From: Verrucomicrobiales bacterium | GTDB taxonomy: Bacteria > Verrucomicrobiota > Verrucomicrobiia > Limisphaerales > J093 | Direction of reading: 5' to 3' | DNA: 64,000 nucleotides | Assembly: GCA_024233305.1 (NCBI GenBank) | Contig: JACKPV010000029.1 | Coordinates: 62,001 to 126,000 of the forward strand | In this document: positions 16,678 through 26,191 of the stretch, one piece after another | How positions within the stretch are numbered: the stretch's first letter is position 1 | Layout: each line of letters starts with the position of its first letter | Position numbers and translations under genes: made by a program | The notes under the pieces: model-generated | Seen by the model: the letters and a program-made list of their open reading frames with translations, nothing else | What the model was told of the DNA's origin: nothing | Database searches by the model: none

Positions 16678-18957
16678 ATGAACTTCAGTCACCAACGAAA
16701 GCAGGCGCCGCGCCGCGTCATCCAGATCGTTCGCTTCGCGATGTTGTGGCCGCTCTTCAGCGCCGCGCTGTCGGGAGCCATCGCGCAAACCCTGCTGCCC
16801 GTCCGGGCCACCGGCCCGGCCGGCGGGTTCGTCGAACTGGCCTGGACCACGGACGGGAGATTTCACGAACTCCAATCGACGCCGACCCTCACCGATCCGG
16901 ACTGGCGGGTGGTCCTCCGGTCGGAACAAACGGGATTCGGGGCGCCGGTGTCCGGCCGGGCCGCGTTCTTCCGGGTGCTGAGCCTGCCCGGATGGGAGGA
17001 GCGACAGGTGACGGATGCCCGGCGGATCGAGGTACTGGCAGCCATCGCCGGGCGTGTCGGGGAACTGGCCACGGAGGAAACGGACGCAGCGGCGGCAGCA
17101 CTGGAACTCTTCCTGCGGGGTTTCGAGGAACTCGAGGGAATCCGCGTTGCCGAGGACGGCTCGATGCAGGCCCGGTTCACGGACGGACGACCGCTGTGGA
17201 TCATCAACAACCGGCTGCCGGCCACGGACGAACAACTTGCCGCATCCGGGATGTTCGCGCCGTCCCGCAAAGCCGGCGTGTCCACGCGCGGGCGGGTTGA
17301 CCCCCGGTTGACGGCCACGGGAACGAGGCCTCCGACGGGCGTACCCGAATCCCGGCGGGCGGCCATGTTTCAGGCGTCGTTGCCGGGGTTGGAAGCGCCC
17401 ATGCTTGCGTCGCTTGGCCCGGCCTTCGCGGCGCGGGGGTACGACGTGGTGGGCGGGGAGGCAAGCCTGGAAAACCTGCTCGCGCTGGAGGCGGAGGGCG
17501 ACGACCTCGGCGTGTTCTATATCGACACGCATGGCGGATTCGGCATGGCCCGCCGCGCAGAACCCGTCCCGCCGGGCACGGCAGGGGACGGAGTGGTCGA
17601 GTATCCCGAGTTCATCCTGTCGACTTCAACCATCGTCACGCCCGAGTCGGAGGTCCGGCATGCGGAGGCCTTCGATCTCGGTGAACTGGCCTACGCGATG
17701 CCCGGACCGGCGATCCTGGGCGGGGACGTGGTCACGGTTCCCAAGGCGCACTACTGCGTCACGGCAGCGTTCTTTCGGAACCACCTGGAGTTCGGACGCA
17801 AGAGCCTGGTTTTCATCGACGCCTGCCTGGGCGCGCACCCGTCCGCGGGGCCGTTCATCCAGACCTGTCTCGATCAGGGGGCCTCCTATTACGCCGGTTG
17901 GACCGAATCCGTGCAGGACCACTGGCCGTACTTTGCCACCCGGCTCTTCTTCGACGCGGCCCTGGGCGGCTGCCAGATGTTCCCCGAAGTGCAGCCTCGC
18001 CAACGGCCGTTCGATCAGACCGCCATCCGCGCGTACCTCAGCGCGAACGGTCATGACGTCGATCCCTCCCTGCGACCGGCCCGCATGGTCTTCTTCACCG
18101 TGTCGACGGCGGCGGACGAATTCGGCCTGCTCGCGCCCAGTCTGCAGCGCATGACCATCGACGAAGCGACCGGCGAAGTGACGGTGACGGGACTGTTCGA
18201 TCCGGACCTCCCCGTCACTGTTCGGGTGGCCGGGAGCACGTCCGCTGAAATCAGCGTCCGGCCGGAAACCTGGACGCGCCTGCGTTTTCCGCTGCCCGCG
18301 GGACAGGAGCCTTTCGCCGGCCACGTCACGCTCCTGCAAAACGGACATCCGAGCAACGCCGTGCCCCTGACGGAATGGCGATTGGCTTCACGTCTGACCC
18401 GGACGTTCACGGTGGTGGACCCGCAACCCTCCTCGACCATCGACCTCGAGTTCCGCCTGCGGGCCGACGTCCATCCCTACCGGCTGCGGCCTTACGAGGA
18501 TCCGGTGTTCGGCGGCGCCGGAGCGGAAGCCACGACGGGATCCAGCGCACGGGTCGTGGATGCCTCGGGGATCTATCGGCAGACGGACCGTGACCGCTCC
18601 GTGGAATGGAGCCTGCCCGCGCCGATCGACCTGCCGTTGGTGGCTGGGTTCGCGCAGAACCCGACGGGTTTTCGCGGCGGGATTTCCGTCGGGCCCGACT
18701 ACTCGGTTTTGATAACCGCGATCGCGCGGGCCCGGGATGGCATGGTGGTCACCGAAACCATCGACGGCGTTCCGTTCAGCTATCCCTTTGATCCGGGCAC
18801 TTCGAGCTTTCCTCCGGGATCCACCACCATGGTCCGCCCCGACTACTCGATTCCCGGAGGAGAGGGAAGCGCCGCCGGGGATTCCGGGACGTTCGTGTGG
18901 CAATCGGCGCCGGCACGTTACGCCCCGGACGAGAGCCACCCCGGCTACGCGGAATAG
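16678..18957 (+). CDS. Exported caspase-fold (clan CD) cysteine peptidase-like protein
   Basis: A 759-residue secreted protein (signal peptide with IVRFAMLWPLFSAALSGAIA). Residues ~40-100 form the FN3-like module common in verrucomicrobial secreted proteins. The middle carries the clan-CD signature of two hydrophobic strands ending in the catalytic dyad: LGVFYIDTHGG with H285 and KSLVFIDACLG with C383. After the Cys comes YYAGWTESVQDHWPYFATRLF, as expected for the strand and helix closing the caspase-like fold. The C-terminal third is beta-rich, probably Ig-like. Substrate and activation are unknown. It stands alone; its 3' end faces the sulfatase gene, 61 bases away. The start ATG 16678 is preferred over an upstream in-frame codon at 16639. 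Confidence 0.7.
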   Translation: MNFSHQRKQAPRRVIQIVRFAMLWPLFSAALSGAIAQTLLPVRATGPAGGFVELAWTTDGRFHELQSTPTLTDPDWRVVLRSEQTGFGAPVSGRAAFFRVLSLPGWEERQVTDARRIEVLAAIAGRVGELATEETDAAAAALELFLRGFEELEGIRVAEDGSMQARFTDGRPLWIINNRLPATDEQLAASGMFAPSRKAGVSTRGRVDPRLTATGTRPPTGVPESRRAAMFQASLPGLEAPMLASLGPAFAARGYDVVGGEASLENLLALEAEGDDLGVFYIDTHGGFGMARRAEPVPPGTAGDGVVEYPEFILSTSTIVTPESEVRHAEAFDLGELAYAMPGPAILGGDVVTVPKAHYCVTAAFFRNHLEFGRKSLVFIDACLGAHPSAGPFIQTCLDQGASYYAGWTESVQDHWPYFATRLFFDAALGGCQMFPEVQPRQRPFDQTAIRAYLSANGHDVDPSLRPARMVFFTVSTAADEFGLLAPSLQRMTIDEATGEVTVTGLFDPDLPVTVRVAGSTSAEISVRPETWTRLRFPLPAGQEPFAGHVTLLQNGHPSNAVPLTEWRLASRLTRTFTVVDPQPSSTIDLEFRLRADVHPYRLRPYEDPVFGGAGAEATTGSSARVVDASGIYRQTDRDRSVEWSLPAPIDLPLVAGFAQNPTGFRGGISVGPDYSVLITAIARARDGMVVTETIDGVPFSYPFDPGTSSFPPGSTTMVRPDYSIPGGEGSAAGDSGTFVWQSAPARYAPDESHPGYAE

Positions 18958-19018
18958 TGCGTCCCTGCTCGCACCGACCTGGTCGGTTGCGCGGTGCCGG
19001 TGTCAGGACCGGGCGCAG

Positions 19019-20569
19019 TCATCGTGGCGCCCCCAGCAATCGCGGGGCGCTGCAACCTTGCTCGCGGATCTGCGTCAGGAGTGCCCGCAGGGCCGCCACC
19101 CGGGCGGGATGTTCGGCAATGACGTTGCGCCGCTGGGCAAGGTCCTGGCGCAGATCGAAGAGGGCGGCGGGTGAATCGTCCGACGCATAACCGTTGGCCC
19201 CATCGAACCACGACGGCACTCGCGTCACCGCGCCCGACGGAGCCTCGATCAAGACCCATTCCCCCTGCCGGATCGCGTATTCATTGGCCCGGGTGTTATG
19301 GACGTGGAAGTCCCGCACGTCCGGGACCTCGCCCCGCCAGAGCGGCAGCAGATCGAAGCTGTCCTCTGCGGCATCTTCGGGCAACGCGCAGCCCAGAATC
19401 GCCGCCACCGTCGCCATCACGTCCACCTGCCCCACGAGCGCCGGGCAAACGGCGCCCGCCGTGACGCGCCCCGGCCAACGCACGATGAAGGGCACCCGGT
19501 GCCCGCCCTCCCACAAATCGCGCTTGAGCCCGCGCAACGGACCGGTGCTCCGGTGATCGTGGCGCCGCGTCCGTTCATAGGCGTAGTGCTCGGGACCGTT
19601 GTCGCTCGTGAACAGAACCAGCGTGCGTTCCGCCAACCCGTTTCGTCGCAACGCCTCCATCACCGCGCCAACCGTGGCATCGGTCTGGGCGACATAATCG
19701 CCGTACGGGCCCGCCTCCGAACGTCCGCGGAACTCCGGCGCCGGGACGATGGGCGCATGCGGCGAGGTGAACGGGAAGTACAGAAAGAAGGGTTCCGGCC
19801 GGCTCCGACGCTCGTCGATCCAGGCAACCGCCTCGCGGGTCAACCGCGGCATCACCGCATCCAACCGCCAGCCTTCAACCATCGGCCCCGGGCGGCATTC
19901 GGCGCTTCCCTCTTCCGGCGCCGGCGCGACCAGCAGGGGCCGGGTCGGGGCGGCCACCAACCGATCGTCCCGAATCCAGCCGTACGGCGGGAAGTTCGGC
20001 ACGTCATCGCCGAAGTAATGCTCGAACCCGTGCGCCAACGGTCCGTCGGGAACGGGTCGGCTCCAGTCGAACGCGTCCGACGCATACCCCGTCTGCGCAT
20101 CCGCCTGAGCGTCGGGCCGGCGCAACGCCGCCCAATCCCATCCCAAATGCCACTTGCCAATACAGGCCGTCCGATAGCCCTGCGCCCGCAGCATCTCCGG
20201 CAGCGTCAACCGGCCGACATCGAAAACCGACGGCCCAAACGCGTTCACAATCCCGTGGAACTTCCGCCAGTGATGCTGCCCGGTCAGCAGCGCGTAACGA
20301 CTCGGGGTGCAGATCCCCGACGAACTGTGGGCATCGGTGAACCGCATGCCTTCGGCCGCCAGGCGATCCAGGTTCGGGGTCGGGATCTTCGAGGCCGGGT
20401 TCTGCACGGTGAGATCCCCGTAACCCATATCGTCCGCGTAGAGGATGACGATATTGGGCCGTTCTCCGGACGATGCCGCCGTGGACAGTTGCGGACTCAG
20501 GCCGGCGAGCACACCGGCCAGCAACCTCCAACCCCACGCCGGCCGCGCTTTCCCACGCGCCCGTGTCAT
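19019..20569 (-). CDS. Sulfatase (formylglycine-dependent), secreted
   Basis: A 516-residue type I sulfatase. The N-terminus is a signal peptide (basic start, then WRLLAGVLAGLSPQLSTAA). The metal-binding start RPNIVILYADDMGYGDL is followed by C87 in ICTPSRYALLTG, the C-x-P-S-R motif whose Cys is converted to formylglycine; later blocks are IGKWHLG and FTSDNGPEHY. It should cleave sulfate esters from polysaccharides in the periplasm or outside the cell. The gene is translationally close to the upstream 826-residue exported protein: an ATG at 20599 (overlapping that stop as ATGAATGA) is possible, but ATG 20569 gives a better signal peptide. No formylglycine-generating enzyme is in the window. 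Confidence 0.92.
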   Translation of the reverse strand: MTRARGKARPAWGWRLLAGVLAGLSPQLSTAASSGERPNIVILYADDMGYGDLTVQNPASKIPTPNLDRLAAEGMRFTDAHSSSGICTPSRYALLTGQHHWRKFHGIVNAFGPSVFDVGRLTLPEMLRAQGYRTACIGKWHLGWDWAALRRPDAQADAQTGYASDAFDWSRPVPDGPLAHGFEHYFGDDVPNFPPYGWIRDDRLVAAPTRPLLVAPAPEEGSAECRPGPMVEGWRLDAVMPRLTREAVAWIDERRSRPEPFFLYFPFTSPHAPIVPAPEFRGRSEAGPYGDYVAQTDATVGAVMEALRRNGLAERTLVLFTSDNGPEHYAYERTRRHDHRSTGPLRGLKRDLWEGGHRVPFIVRWPGRVTAGAVCPALVGQVDVMATVAAILGCALPEDAAEDSFDLLPLWRGEVPDVRDFHVHNTRANEYAIRQGEWVLIEAPSGAVTRVPSWFDGANGYASDDSPAALFDLRQDLAQRRNVIAEHPARVAALRALLTQIREQGCSAPRLLGAPR

Positions 20570-20591
20570 GCCCCGCCCTGCATCGCTCCAG

Positions 20592-23051
20592 TCATTCATA
20601 TGTAAAAGTCGCCGTGGCCCGCGTGTCCCGGTCGGCCACCACCCGGACCCAATAGGCCTGGAACCCGTCGGGGAAACGATCGCGCAATTCCCCCCCGGCG
20701 CTGACCCGATACCCCTTCCACGTCCGCCACAATCCCGCGCCACTGATGTCGACCTGCACCTCGAAGTTGACCGCGTCCGCGCCCGAATGGGACAGCCGCA
20801 GCGACTTTCGGTCGAAGCCGGTCATCAAATAAGGATCCGAAGGCACGCCCGCCTTCACCGTGGCGTCCTTCCACGGACCGCCGTGACCGCGCGGCTTGCC
20901 GAGTCCCCAAAGATCGTCCACCGCCCCCGCCCACAACGCCACCTCCCCGTCGGTGGAACGGAGGATGTGTTGCGACGCGGCCGCCGTGGCCTTCACGCCG
21001 GTGAGGAGCAGGAGCCCGCGGTAGGAGCAGTAGTCCGTGATCCGCCGGTTGTGGGTGGCGATGGGCCGGATCAGCGCGAAGCCGCCGGCGTTCCGGGCAG
21101 GCAGTTCGTAGAACGTCCCGTGGCAGTTGAACAAATCCCGCTCGGTCACGACTTCACGATCGATGCGCTCCGGCCCCAGCCAACCGGGCGCATCGAAGGC
21201 CGCATCGCCTTTCGGCAACCGCCAGCGATTCCCGTCGTCGTCCACGTAGAGCACCGAGGCCGCATCGACCTCGAGCACGTCATCGGGCACCTGCGTGTTG
21301 GCTTCGAGAAACGCCTGCGCCTGCGGGTCATCGACGGGGCGCAACCGGCAGTCGCCATCGAGTTCGTAATAAGCCGCCGCGCTTGGCCGACCATCCCCGA
21401 CCTGCCGCGCCGAGAAACCCAGGGTGCGCAGATTCGCGCCGCGCGCCCGGATCAACCCGCCGCACAGGTCGCGATCCTCCGGCTGCGCCAGGCCGGCAAA
21501 GCGGTCGTCTCCCCGGTCGGGCCGCGGATCGCGGTTGGCGAAGGCGAAGAACGCGGTCACGTGGTCACAGTCGCGGTCCAGCCGCACCCGCACCCACGCC
21601 CCCTTGTCTCCGTCCGCAAAGCCCACCCACTGGTAGCCCTTCGCCGGGACGGTCACTTCGCGGAGCGATGTCCAGCGGTCGTTCCCCTCGCGGTCCACCT
21701 CGAAGTTAAAGCGCACCGGCACCCCGGCATCATGGGTCAGATGTACGCCGCGATGGTCGAAGCCGGCGAACAGAAACGCGTCGGACGGCGTGTTGGCCCG
21801 CACGGCCTCATCGAGCCACACGGCGCCCCGGCCCAACGGCGGCCCGAGTTCGTCCACGCGCCCGGGTTCGGTGAACCAGAGGTTCGAGTGCGATTGCCCC
21901 GGCGCCGCGATGTCGCCCTTGGCTTTGCGCTTGTTCAGGAACTCGCTTTTCGCCGTGTCATCACAGCCGAACACCAACCGGTCCTGCCAGCGGCAGAAAT
22001 CGCCGATCACCTTGAGGTAGGTGCTGCGCGGACGAATCCCCGCGGAACGCCCGGCGCCGAAGTCCCGCGGGAACCGCCAGAACATCCCGTGCATCGTCAT
22101 CAACAAGCCCTCCCCCCCAACCTCCCGGATGCGCGGCCATTCGGTGTTCCAACCGTGGGCGCCGTCGTAACAATGGCTCGCCTTCGGCAACCGCCACGCC
22201 TGCCATTCGCCGCCCTCGAGCGCCATCAGGATGAGCGAGCGATGATCCCAACCCACCGACCACAACGGATCGGTGGCCGGGTTCGCATTGCCGTGGATGC
22301 CGCCCGGGCCGGTGACCTCGGTGAACTGGTTGCGACGAACGACCCGCCAATCCCGGCCGTCCCACTCCGCGAGGCAGCCCGAGTCCACGTCGGGGCGGCG
22401 CCGGGCGGCCGCGCTGTTCTCGCCGTTGTTCGCGTAAACCACGCGTCCCTGCCCGGAGTAGAAGCCCTTGCCGTGGTAGCCGGGCAACGGCGCGTAGGGC
22501 GGTTCTCCGGGCGCGGCGATGCGATCAGCGCCCGGCTGGTTGTCCGCATAAAGCGTCGTCACCTCGAGCGTATGCACGTTCACCTCGTAGAAGCCTTCTT
22601 CCATCGAGGCGTAATAGATGCGGTTCGCAGGGTCGGTGAGATGGCGCGCGTTGCCGGTCGGGCGGCCGGGCATCTGTTCATACGGAATAGTCCGGACCTT
22701 GCCGTTCGCGTCGATGGCGTAAGGACCGATGAAGAGCTGTTGTGATTCGCGGTGGATCATCCGGTTGGCGGGCGTGCCGCCGATGCTCTCGGGGCGGACA
22801 GTAAGTTCCAGTTCGGGCGAGATCTCGTAGAGCTTGTCGGTCGAACCCTGCGGGGCATGCGGCGAATAGGTCACCAGCCAGAGCCGCCCGGCCCAGGGAA
22901 CGACCGCGCCGGTGCCGCATTCGCCGCCCTCGTTGAAGTACGCCAGATGAGGATGGATGCCGGAAATCTCCCGCGGTCCGGCGGCCAGCGGGAGGCAGGG
23001 GTTGACGACCAGCAGGAAACCTGCGGCGAAGACCGGGATCAGGGAGCGCAT
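20592..23051 (-). CDS. Large exported protein of unknown function in the sulfatase cluster
   Basis: An 819-residue secreted protein with a signal peptide (MRSLIPVFAAGFLLVVNPCLPLAAG; the ATG at 23072 would add seven residues). I do not recognise a named domain. It shows repeated features of a propeller-like or carbohydrate-associated fold: motifs such as WAGRLWLVTYSPHAPQGSTDKLYE, GNHGKGFYSGQGRVVYANNGEN-like segments, and repeats built around GFDHRGVHLTHDAG and GFDRKSLRLSHSGA that each precede a beta-rich 'NFEVDREGNDRWTSLREV / NFEVQVDISGAGLWRTWKGY' module. Two such modules at ~510-600 and ~740-815 look like an internal duplication. Overlaps the ATG region of the downstream sulfatase, so the two are an operon. 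Confidence 0.65.
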   Translation of the reverse strand: MRSLIPVFAAGFLLVVNPCLPLAAGPREISGIHPHLAYFNEGGECGTGAVVPWAGRLWLVTYSPHAPQGSTDKLYEISPELELTVRPESIGGTPANRMIHRESQQLFIGPYAIDANGKVRTIPYEQMPGRPTGNARHLTDPANRIYYASMEEGFYEVNVHTLEVTTLYADNQPGADRIAAPGEPPYAPLPGYHGKGFYSGQGRVVYANNGENSAAARRRPDVDSGCLAEWDGRDWRVVRRNQFTEVTGPGGIHGNANPATDPLWSVGWDHRSLILMALEGGEWQAWRLPKASHCYDGAHGWNTEWPRIREVGGEGLLMTMHGMFWRFPRDFGAGRSAGIRPRSTYLKVIGDFCRWQDRLVFGCDDTAKSEFLNKRKAKGDIAAPGQSHSNLWFTEPGRVDELGPPLGRGAVWLDEAVRANTPSDAFLFAGFDHRGVHLTHDAGVPVRFNFEVDREGNDRWTSLREVTVPAKGYQWVGFADGDKGAWVRVRLDRDCDHVTAFFAFANRDPRPDRGDDRFAGLAQPEDRDLCGGLIRARGANLRTLGFSARQVGDGRPSAAAYYELDGDCRLRPVDDPQAQAFLEANTQVPDDVLEVDAASVLYVDDDGNRWRLPKGDAAFDAPGWLGPERIDREVVTERDLFNCHGTFYELPARNAGGFALIRPIATHNRRITDYCSYRGLLLLTGVKATAAASQHILRSTDGEVALWAGAVDDLWGLGKPRGHGGPWKDATVKAGVPSDPYLMTGFDRKSLRLSHSGADAVNFEVQVDISGAGLWRTWKGYRVSAGGELRDRFPDGFQAYWVRVVADRDTRATATFTYE

Positions 23052-23287
23052 GGTGGTTGGCAGGCGTGGCATTCGTTTCGGACGACGCGGTCATCGTGCG
23101 GCGTCATGCACCCCGGAGCAACGGAAAACCCTGCGCCGCACCCGACCCCTCCCGGCCCGCTGCCGATCCCCTCGGTAGCGGACGCTCGACGGGCCTCTGG
23201 GGAACTCGCCGCGTCCGCCCCCCGAACCCCCGGACGACAAAAGTCGGGATTGAACTGAACGCGCCGCAAGGCTACGTCTGATGCCCG

Positions 23288-24850
23288 ATGACAACGTCTT
23301 CCAGCCCACCGCTCGGGAACCGCTCGCTAGGGTTCCGTTCCCGCTCCCCCGAAGCACCGCCGCGCGGAACCGCGGCTTCGAGGCGGACTACCTCCCTTCG
23401 ACTCGGGCGGTCGCGATCGCTGGCCTGGTGGGCGGCCCTGGCCTGCCTGCTGCCGGGCGCCTGGTCCACCGCGGCCGCCGCCGACCGGCCCAACTTCCTG
23501 ATCCTGCTCGCCGACGATTGCACCTATCGGGATCTGCCCGTCTATGGCGGCCAAAATGCCCGCACCCCGAACCTCGACCGGTTGGCCCGTGAAGGGTTGG
23601 TATTCAACCGCGCCTATCTGGGCGAAGCCATGTGCCAGCCTTGCCGGGCGGAACTCTACACCGGCCAGTACCCCATGCGGAACGGCTGCGCCTGGAATCA
23701 CTCGGCCAGTCGGCCGGACGCCCGGAGTCTGCCCCATCATCTCGGGCCCCTGGGTTATCGGGTGGGACTCGCGGGCAAGGTGCACGTGGCGCCGGCCACC
23801 GCGTTCCCCTTCGAGGCGGTCGCCGGTTTCGATGACAATTGCGTGCGCAAGCCGACGCGCCCGCACGACCTCGGCGCCACCCGCGAGTTCATCACGCGCG
23901 ATCCGACCCGGCCCTTCGCGCTCGTCGTGGCGCTGGTCGAGCCGCACGTTCCCTGGGTCATGGGCGATCCGGCGCAGTATCCGCCGGACTCGCTGAAGCT
24001 GCCGCCGAACCTGGCCGACACCCCGCGCACGCGACTGGATTTCTCGCATTACCTGGCCGAGATCACCTACATGGACGGGCAGATCGGCGAGCTGCTGGAG
24101 GTCCTCGAGCAAAGCGGCCAGGCGGCGAACACCCTCGTCCTCTTCTCCTCCGAGCAGGGGGCACAGTTTCCCGGCTGCAAATGGACCAACTGGGACACCG
24201 GCCTGCACACCGCCCTGATCGCCCGCTGGCCGGGCCGCGTGGCGGCGGGTCGACGCACCGACGCGCTCGTTCAGTATGCGGACGTTCTCCCCACGCTGCT
24301 CGCCGCGGCCGGGGCGCCGGTCACGCCGGGCGTCGTGGATGGCAGCAGTTTCCTGCCCGTCCTGACCGGCGCGACGGACCTCCACCGGCGGTATGTCTAC
24401 GGGGTCCACAACAACATCCCGGAAGGACCGGCCTACCCGATCCGGACGATCAGCGACGGCGTCTTCCGCTACATCCGCAACCTGACCCCGGACGAGATCT
24501 ACATCGAGAAGCACCTCATGGGGATCCAGGGGAACGGGGCGTTGAACAATCCGTACTGGGGTTCCTGGGTAAGCGACGCCTCCACCAGCGAACACACCTA
24601 CCAACTGGTCAAGCGCTACCTGACGCGGCCGCCGGAGGAGTTCTACCGCACCGCTGAGGATCCTTATGAACTGAACAACCGGGCCGGCGATCCGGCGGAG
24701 GCGCCGACGATCGAGCGATTGCGGAACGAACTCGACCGCTGGCTCGCGGCGCAGGGCGATCCCGGACGCCCTCAGGATACCTTGCGCGCCGTGCAGGCCG
24801 CCCGGCGCGGCCGGCACTTGTACGGACCACCCCCGCCCGCCTCCCCGTGA
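23288..24850 (+). CDS. Sulfatase (formylglycine-dependent), secreted
   Basis: A 520-residue type I sulfatase, transcribed divergently from the exported protein gene. After a long basic N-terminus a hydrophobic signal segment is seen (LAWWAALACLLPGAW). The core begins RPNFLILLADDCTYRDLPVYG; C116 in AMCQPCRAELYTGQYP is the C-x-P-x-R formylglycine site, with Cys in place of the usual Ser at the fourth position. Later blocks: VGLAGKVHVA, VALVEPHVPW and LVLFSSEQG. Its two halves resemble N-sulfoglucosamine-type sulfohydrolases more than aryl sulfatases, but substrate cannot be assigned. Its TGA stop (24848-24850) is directly followed by a palindromic element. Confidence 0.9.
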   Translation: MTTSSSPPLGNRSLGFRSRSPEAPPRGTAASRRTTSLRLGRSRSLAWWAALACLLPGAWSTAAAADRPNFLILLADDCTYRDLPVYGGQNARTPNLDRLAREGLVFNRAYLGEAMCQPCRAELYTGQYPMRNGCAWNHSASRPDARSLPHHLGPLGYRVGLAGKVHVAPATAFPFEAVAGFDDNCVRKPTRPHDLGATREFITRDPTRPFALVVALVEPHVPWVMGDPAQYPPDSLKLPPNLADTPRTRLDFSHYLAEITYMDGQIGELLEVLEQSGQAANTLVLFSSEQGAQFPGCKWTNWDTGLHTALIARWPGRVAAGRRTDALVQYADVLPTLLAAAGAPVTPGVVDGSSFLPVLTGATDLHRRYVYGVHNNIPEGPAYPIRTISDGVFRYIRNLTPDEIYIEKHLMGIQGNGALNNPYWGSWVSDASTSEHTYQLVKRYLTRPPEEFYRTAEDPYELNNRAGDPAEAPTIERLRNELDRWLAAQGDPGRPQDTLRAVQAARRGRHLYGPPPPASP

Positions 24851-24959
24851 GCCGTGACAATTCCGATGCGCGTAGCCGCCGGCGTGCAGTCGGCGCATGA
24901 TTCGACGGGTATCCGGCCGACCGCACGCCGGCGGCTGGCTCGTGTTGGGTCGACACGGC
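24851..24959. mobile_element. 109-bp palindromic MITE-like element, copy 2 (short form)
   Basis: Starts GCCGTGACAATTCC immediately after the sulfatase TGA stop and ends ...CGACACGGC. It contains CGCGTAGCCGCCGGCGTGCAGTCGGCGC and its inverted partner, the hallmark arms of the family, with most of the middle deleted. The right flank is CCA rather than TGA, so a clear target duplication is not preserved. Confidence 0.7.
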
Positions 24960-25015
24960 CCAGGTCGTCGGGCTTGGGATTGCGCCGCGCCGGCGCCGGA
25001 AGCCACGCTGCCGCC

Positions 25016-26191
25016 ATGCTGTCCTTTGCGCAGATGCTGGCCCGGGTGGCGGGCGCCCTTTGTGTGGGCGTTCTGGCCCGGGCCGGCGAGGCCCCCGCAT
25101 CCCTGCCGGATCCCTTTCGTTTTCGGGACGGATCGCGAGTAACCTCGCGCGCTGATTGGGAACGGCGGCGCACGGAACTGCGCGCGGACCTGCTGGACTT
25201 CGAGTATGGCCACGCTCCACCGCTGCCGGTGGTCGGGGTGCGCGACGAACAGCGGGAGGAACTTCGCCTGGAACCCGACGGACTGCACGCAACCCGCGTG
25301 ACCGTGACGCTGACCTTCGGGAACACAACCGCGCGCGCCGGGTATTGGTTTCCCAGCGAAGCCGCCGGCCCCCGGCCCACGATCCTGGCGGACGAGCCGG
25401 TCTGGTGGCCGAATCCGTTTCTCACCAATCACGTCGTAAACCGCGTCCTCGCCCGGGGATACGTCCTGGCCGGTTTCTGGAACGACGATTTCGCGAGCTT
25501 CGAGAAGCCCGAGCATCACCCGGCCCAAACGGCCTTCCCCGGCTACGATTGGGGCGTCACCGCGGTCGCGGCCTGGGCCTACGGCGTCACCATGAACTGG
25601 CTCGAGACCCTGCCCGTCGTCGATGCGCGCAAGGTGGCCATCTGGGGTCACTCACGCCGCGGCAAGGCCTGCCTGCTGGCGGGCGCGCTCGACGATCGGT
25701 TCGCCGCGGTGCTCCCGCACATGTCGGGCATGGGCGGCGCCGCGGCCTACCGGGTCCGGGGCCGCGGGGCCCAGGAACTCGAACAACTGCTCGAACGGTT
25801 CTGGCTGCGCCCGCGGATGTTCGCCTTCATCGATCAGGAGGAAAGCCTGCCCTTCGACCAGCACTGGCTGCATGCCCTCGTCGCGCCCCGGGCGCTTTGC
25901 AGCCACGTCGGCATCGCGGATGCCTGGGGCGATCCGGCCGGCGAACAGGCCTCGTGGCGGGCGGCCCGCGAGGTCTACGCGTGGCTGGATGCTTCCGAAC
26001 AACTCGGCATCCACTTCGCCGATTACGGTCACCACGACCCGAACGGACCGGAGGGCGGCGATTCATGGGAAACGGCGCTCGAATTCCTGGCCTGGCGTTT
26101 CGAGGGAAAGCCACCCCGGAAGGCGTTCGCCCGGCCGCTCTTCCCCGACGCCCCCGGACCTTTCACCTGGCGGGCGCCGGCGACGCGTTAG
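25016..26191 (+). CDS. CE15-like glucuronoyl esterase
   Basis: A 391-residue secreted alpha/beta-hydrolase. Signal peptide MLSFAQMLARVAGALCVGVLARA. The nucleophile elbow is IWGHSRRGKACLLAGALDD with S213, matching the G-x-S-R-x-G-K pattern of carbohydrate esterase family 15; the catalytic His is in DYGHHDPNG (H339/H340). Family enzymes cut ester bonds between glucuronoyl groups of hemicellulose and lignin, or related 4-O-methyl-glucuronate esters. The WWPNP and GFWNDDF segments are also usual for the family. ATG 25016 was preferred; the frame runs back across the palindromic element to 24854, where no coding potential exists. The stop overlaps the convergent flavoprotein stop by three bases. 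Confidence 0.8.
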   Translation: MLSFAQMLARVAGALCVGVLARAGEAPASLPDPFRFRDGSRVTSRADWERRRTELRADLLDFEYGHAPPLPVVGVRDEQREELRLEPDGLHATRVTVTLTFGNTTARAGYWFPSEAAGPRPTILADEPVWWPNPFLTNHVVNRVLARGYVLAGFWNDDFASFEKPEHHPAQTAFPGYDWGVTAVAAWAYGVTMNWLETLPVVDARKVAIWGHSRRGKACLLAGALDDRFAAVLPHMSGMGGAAAYRVRGRGAQELEQLLERFWLRPRMFAFIDQEESLPFDQHWLHALVAPRALCSHVGIADAWGDPAGEQASWRAAREVYAWLDASEQLGIHFADYGHHDPNGPEGGDSWETALEFLAWRFEGKPPRKAFARPLFPDAPGPFTWRAPATR

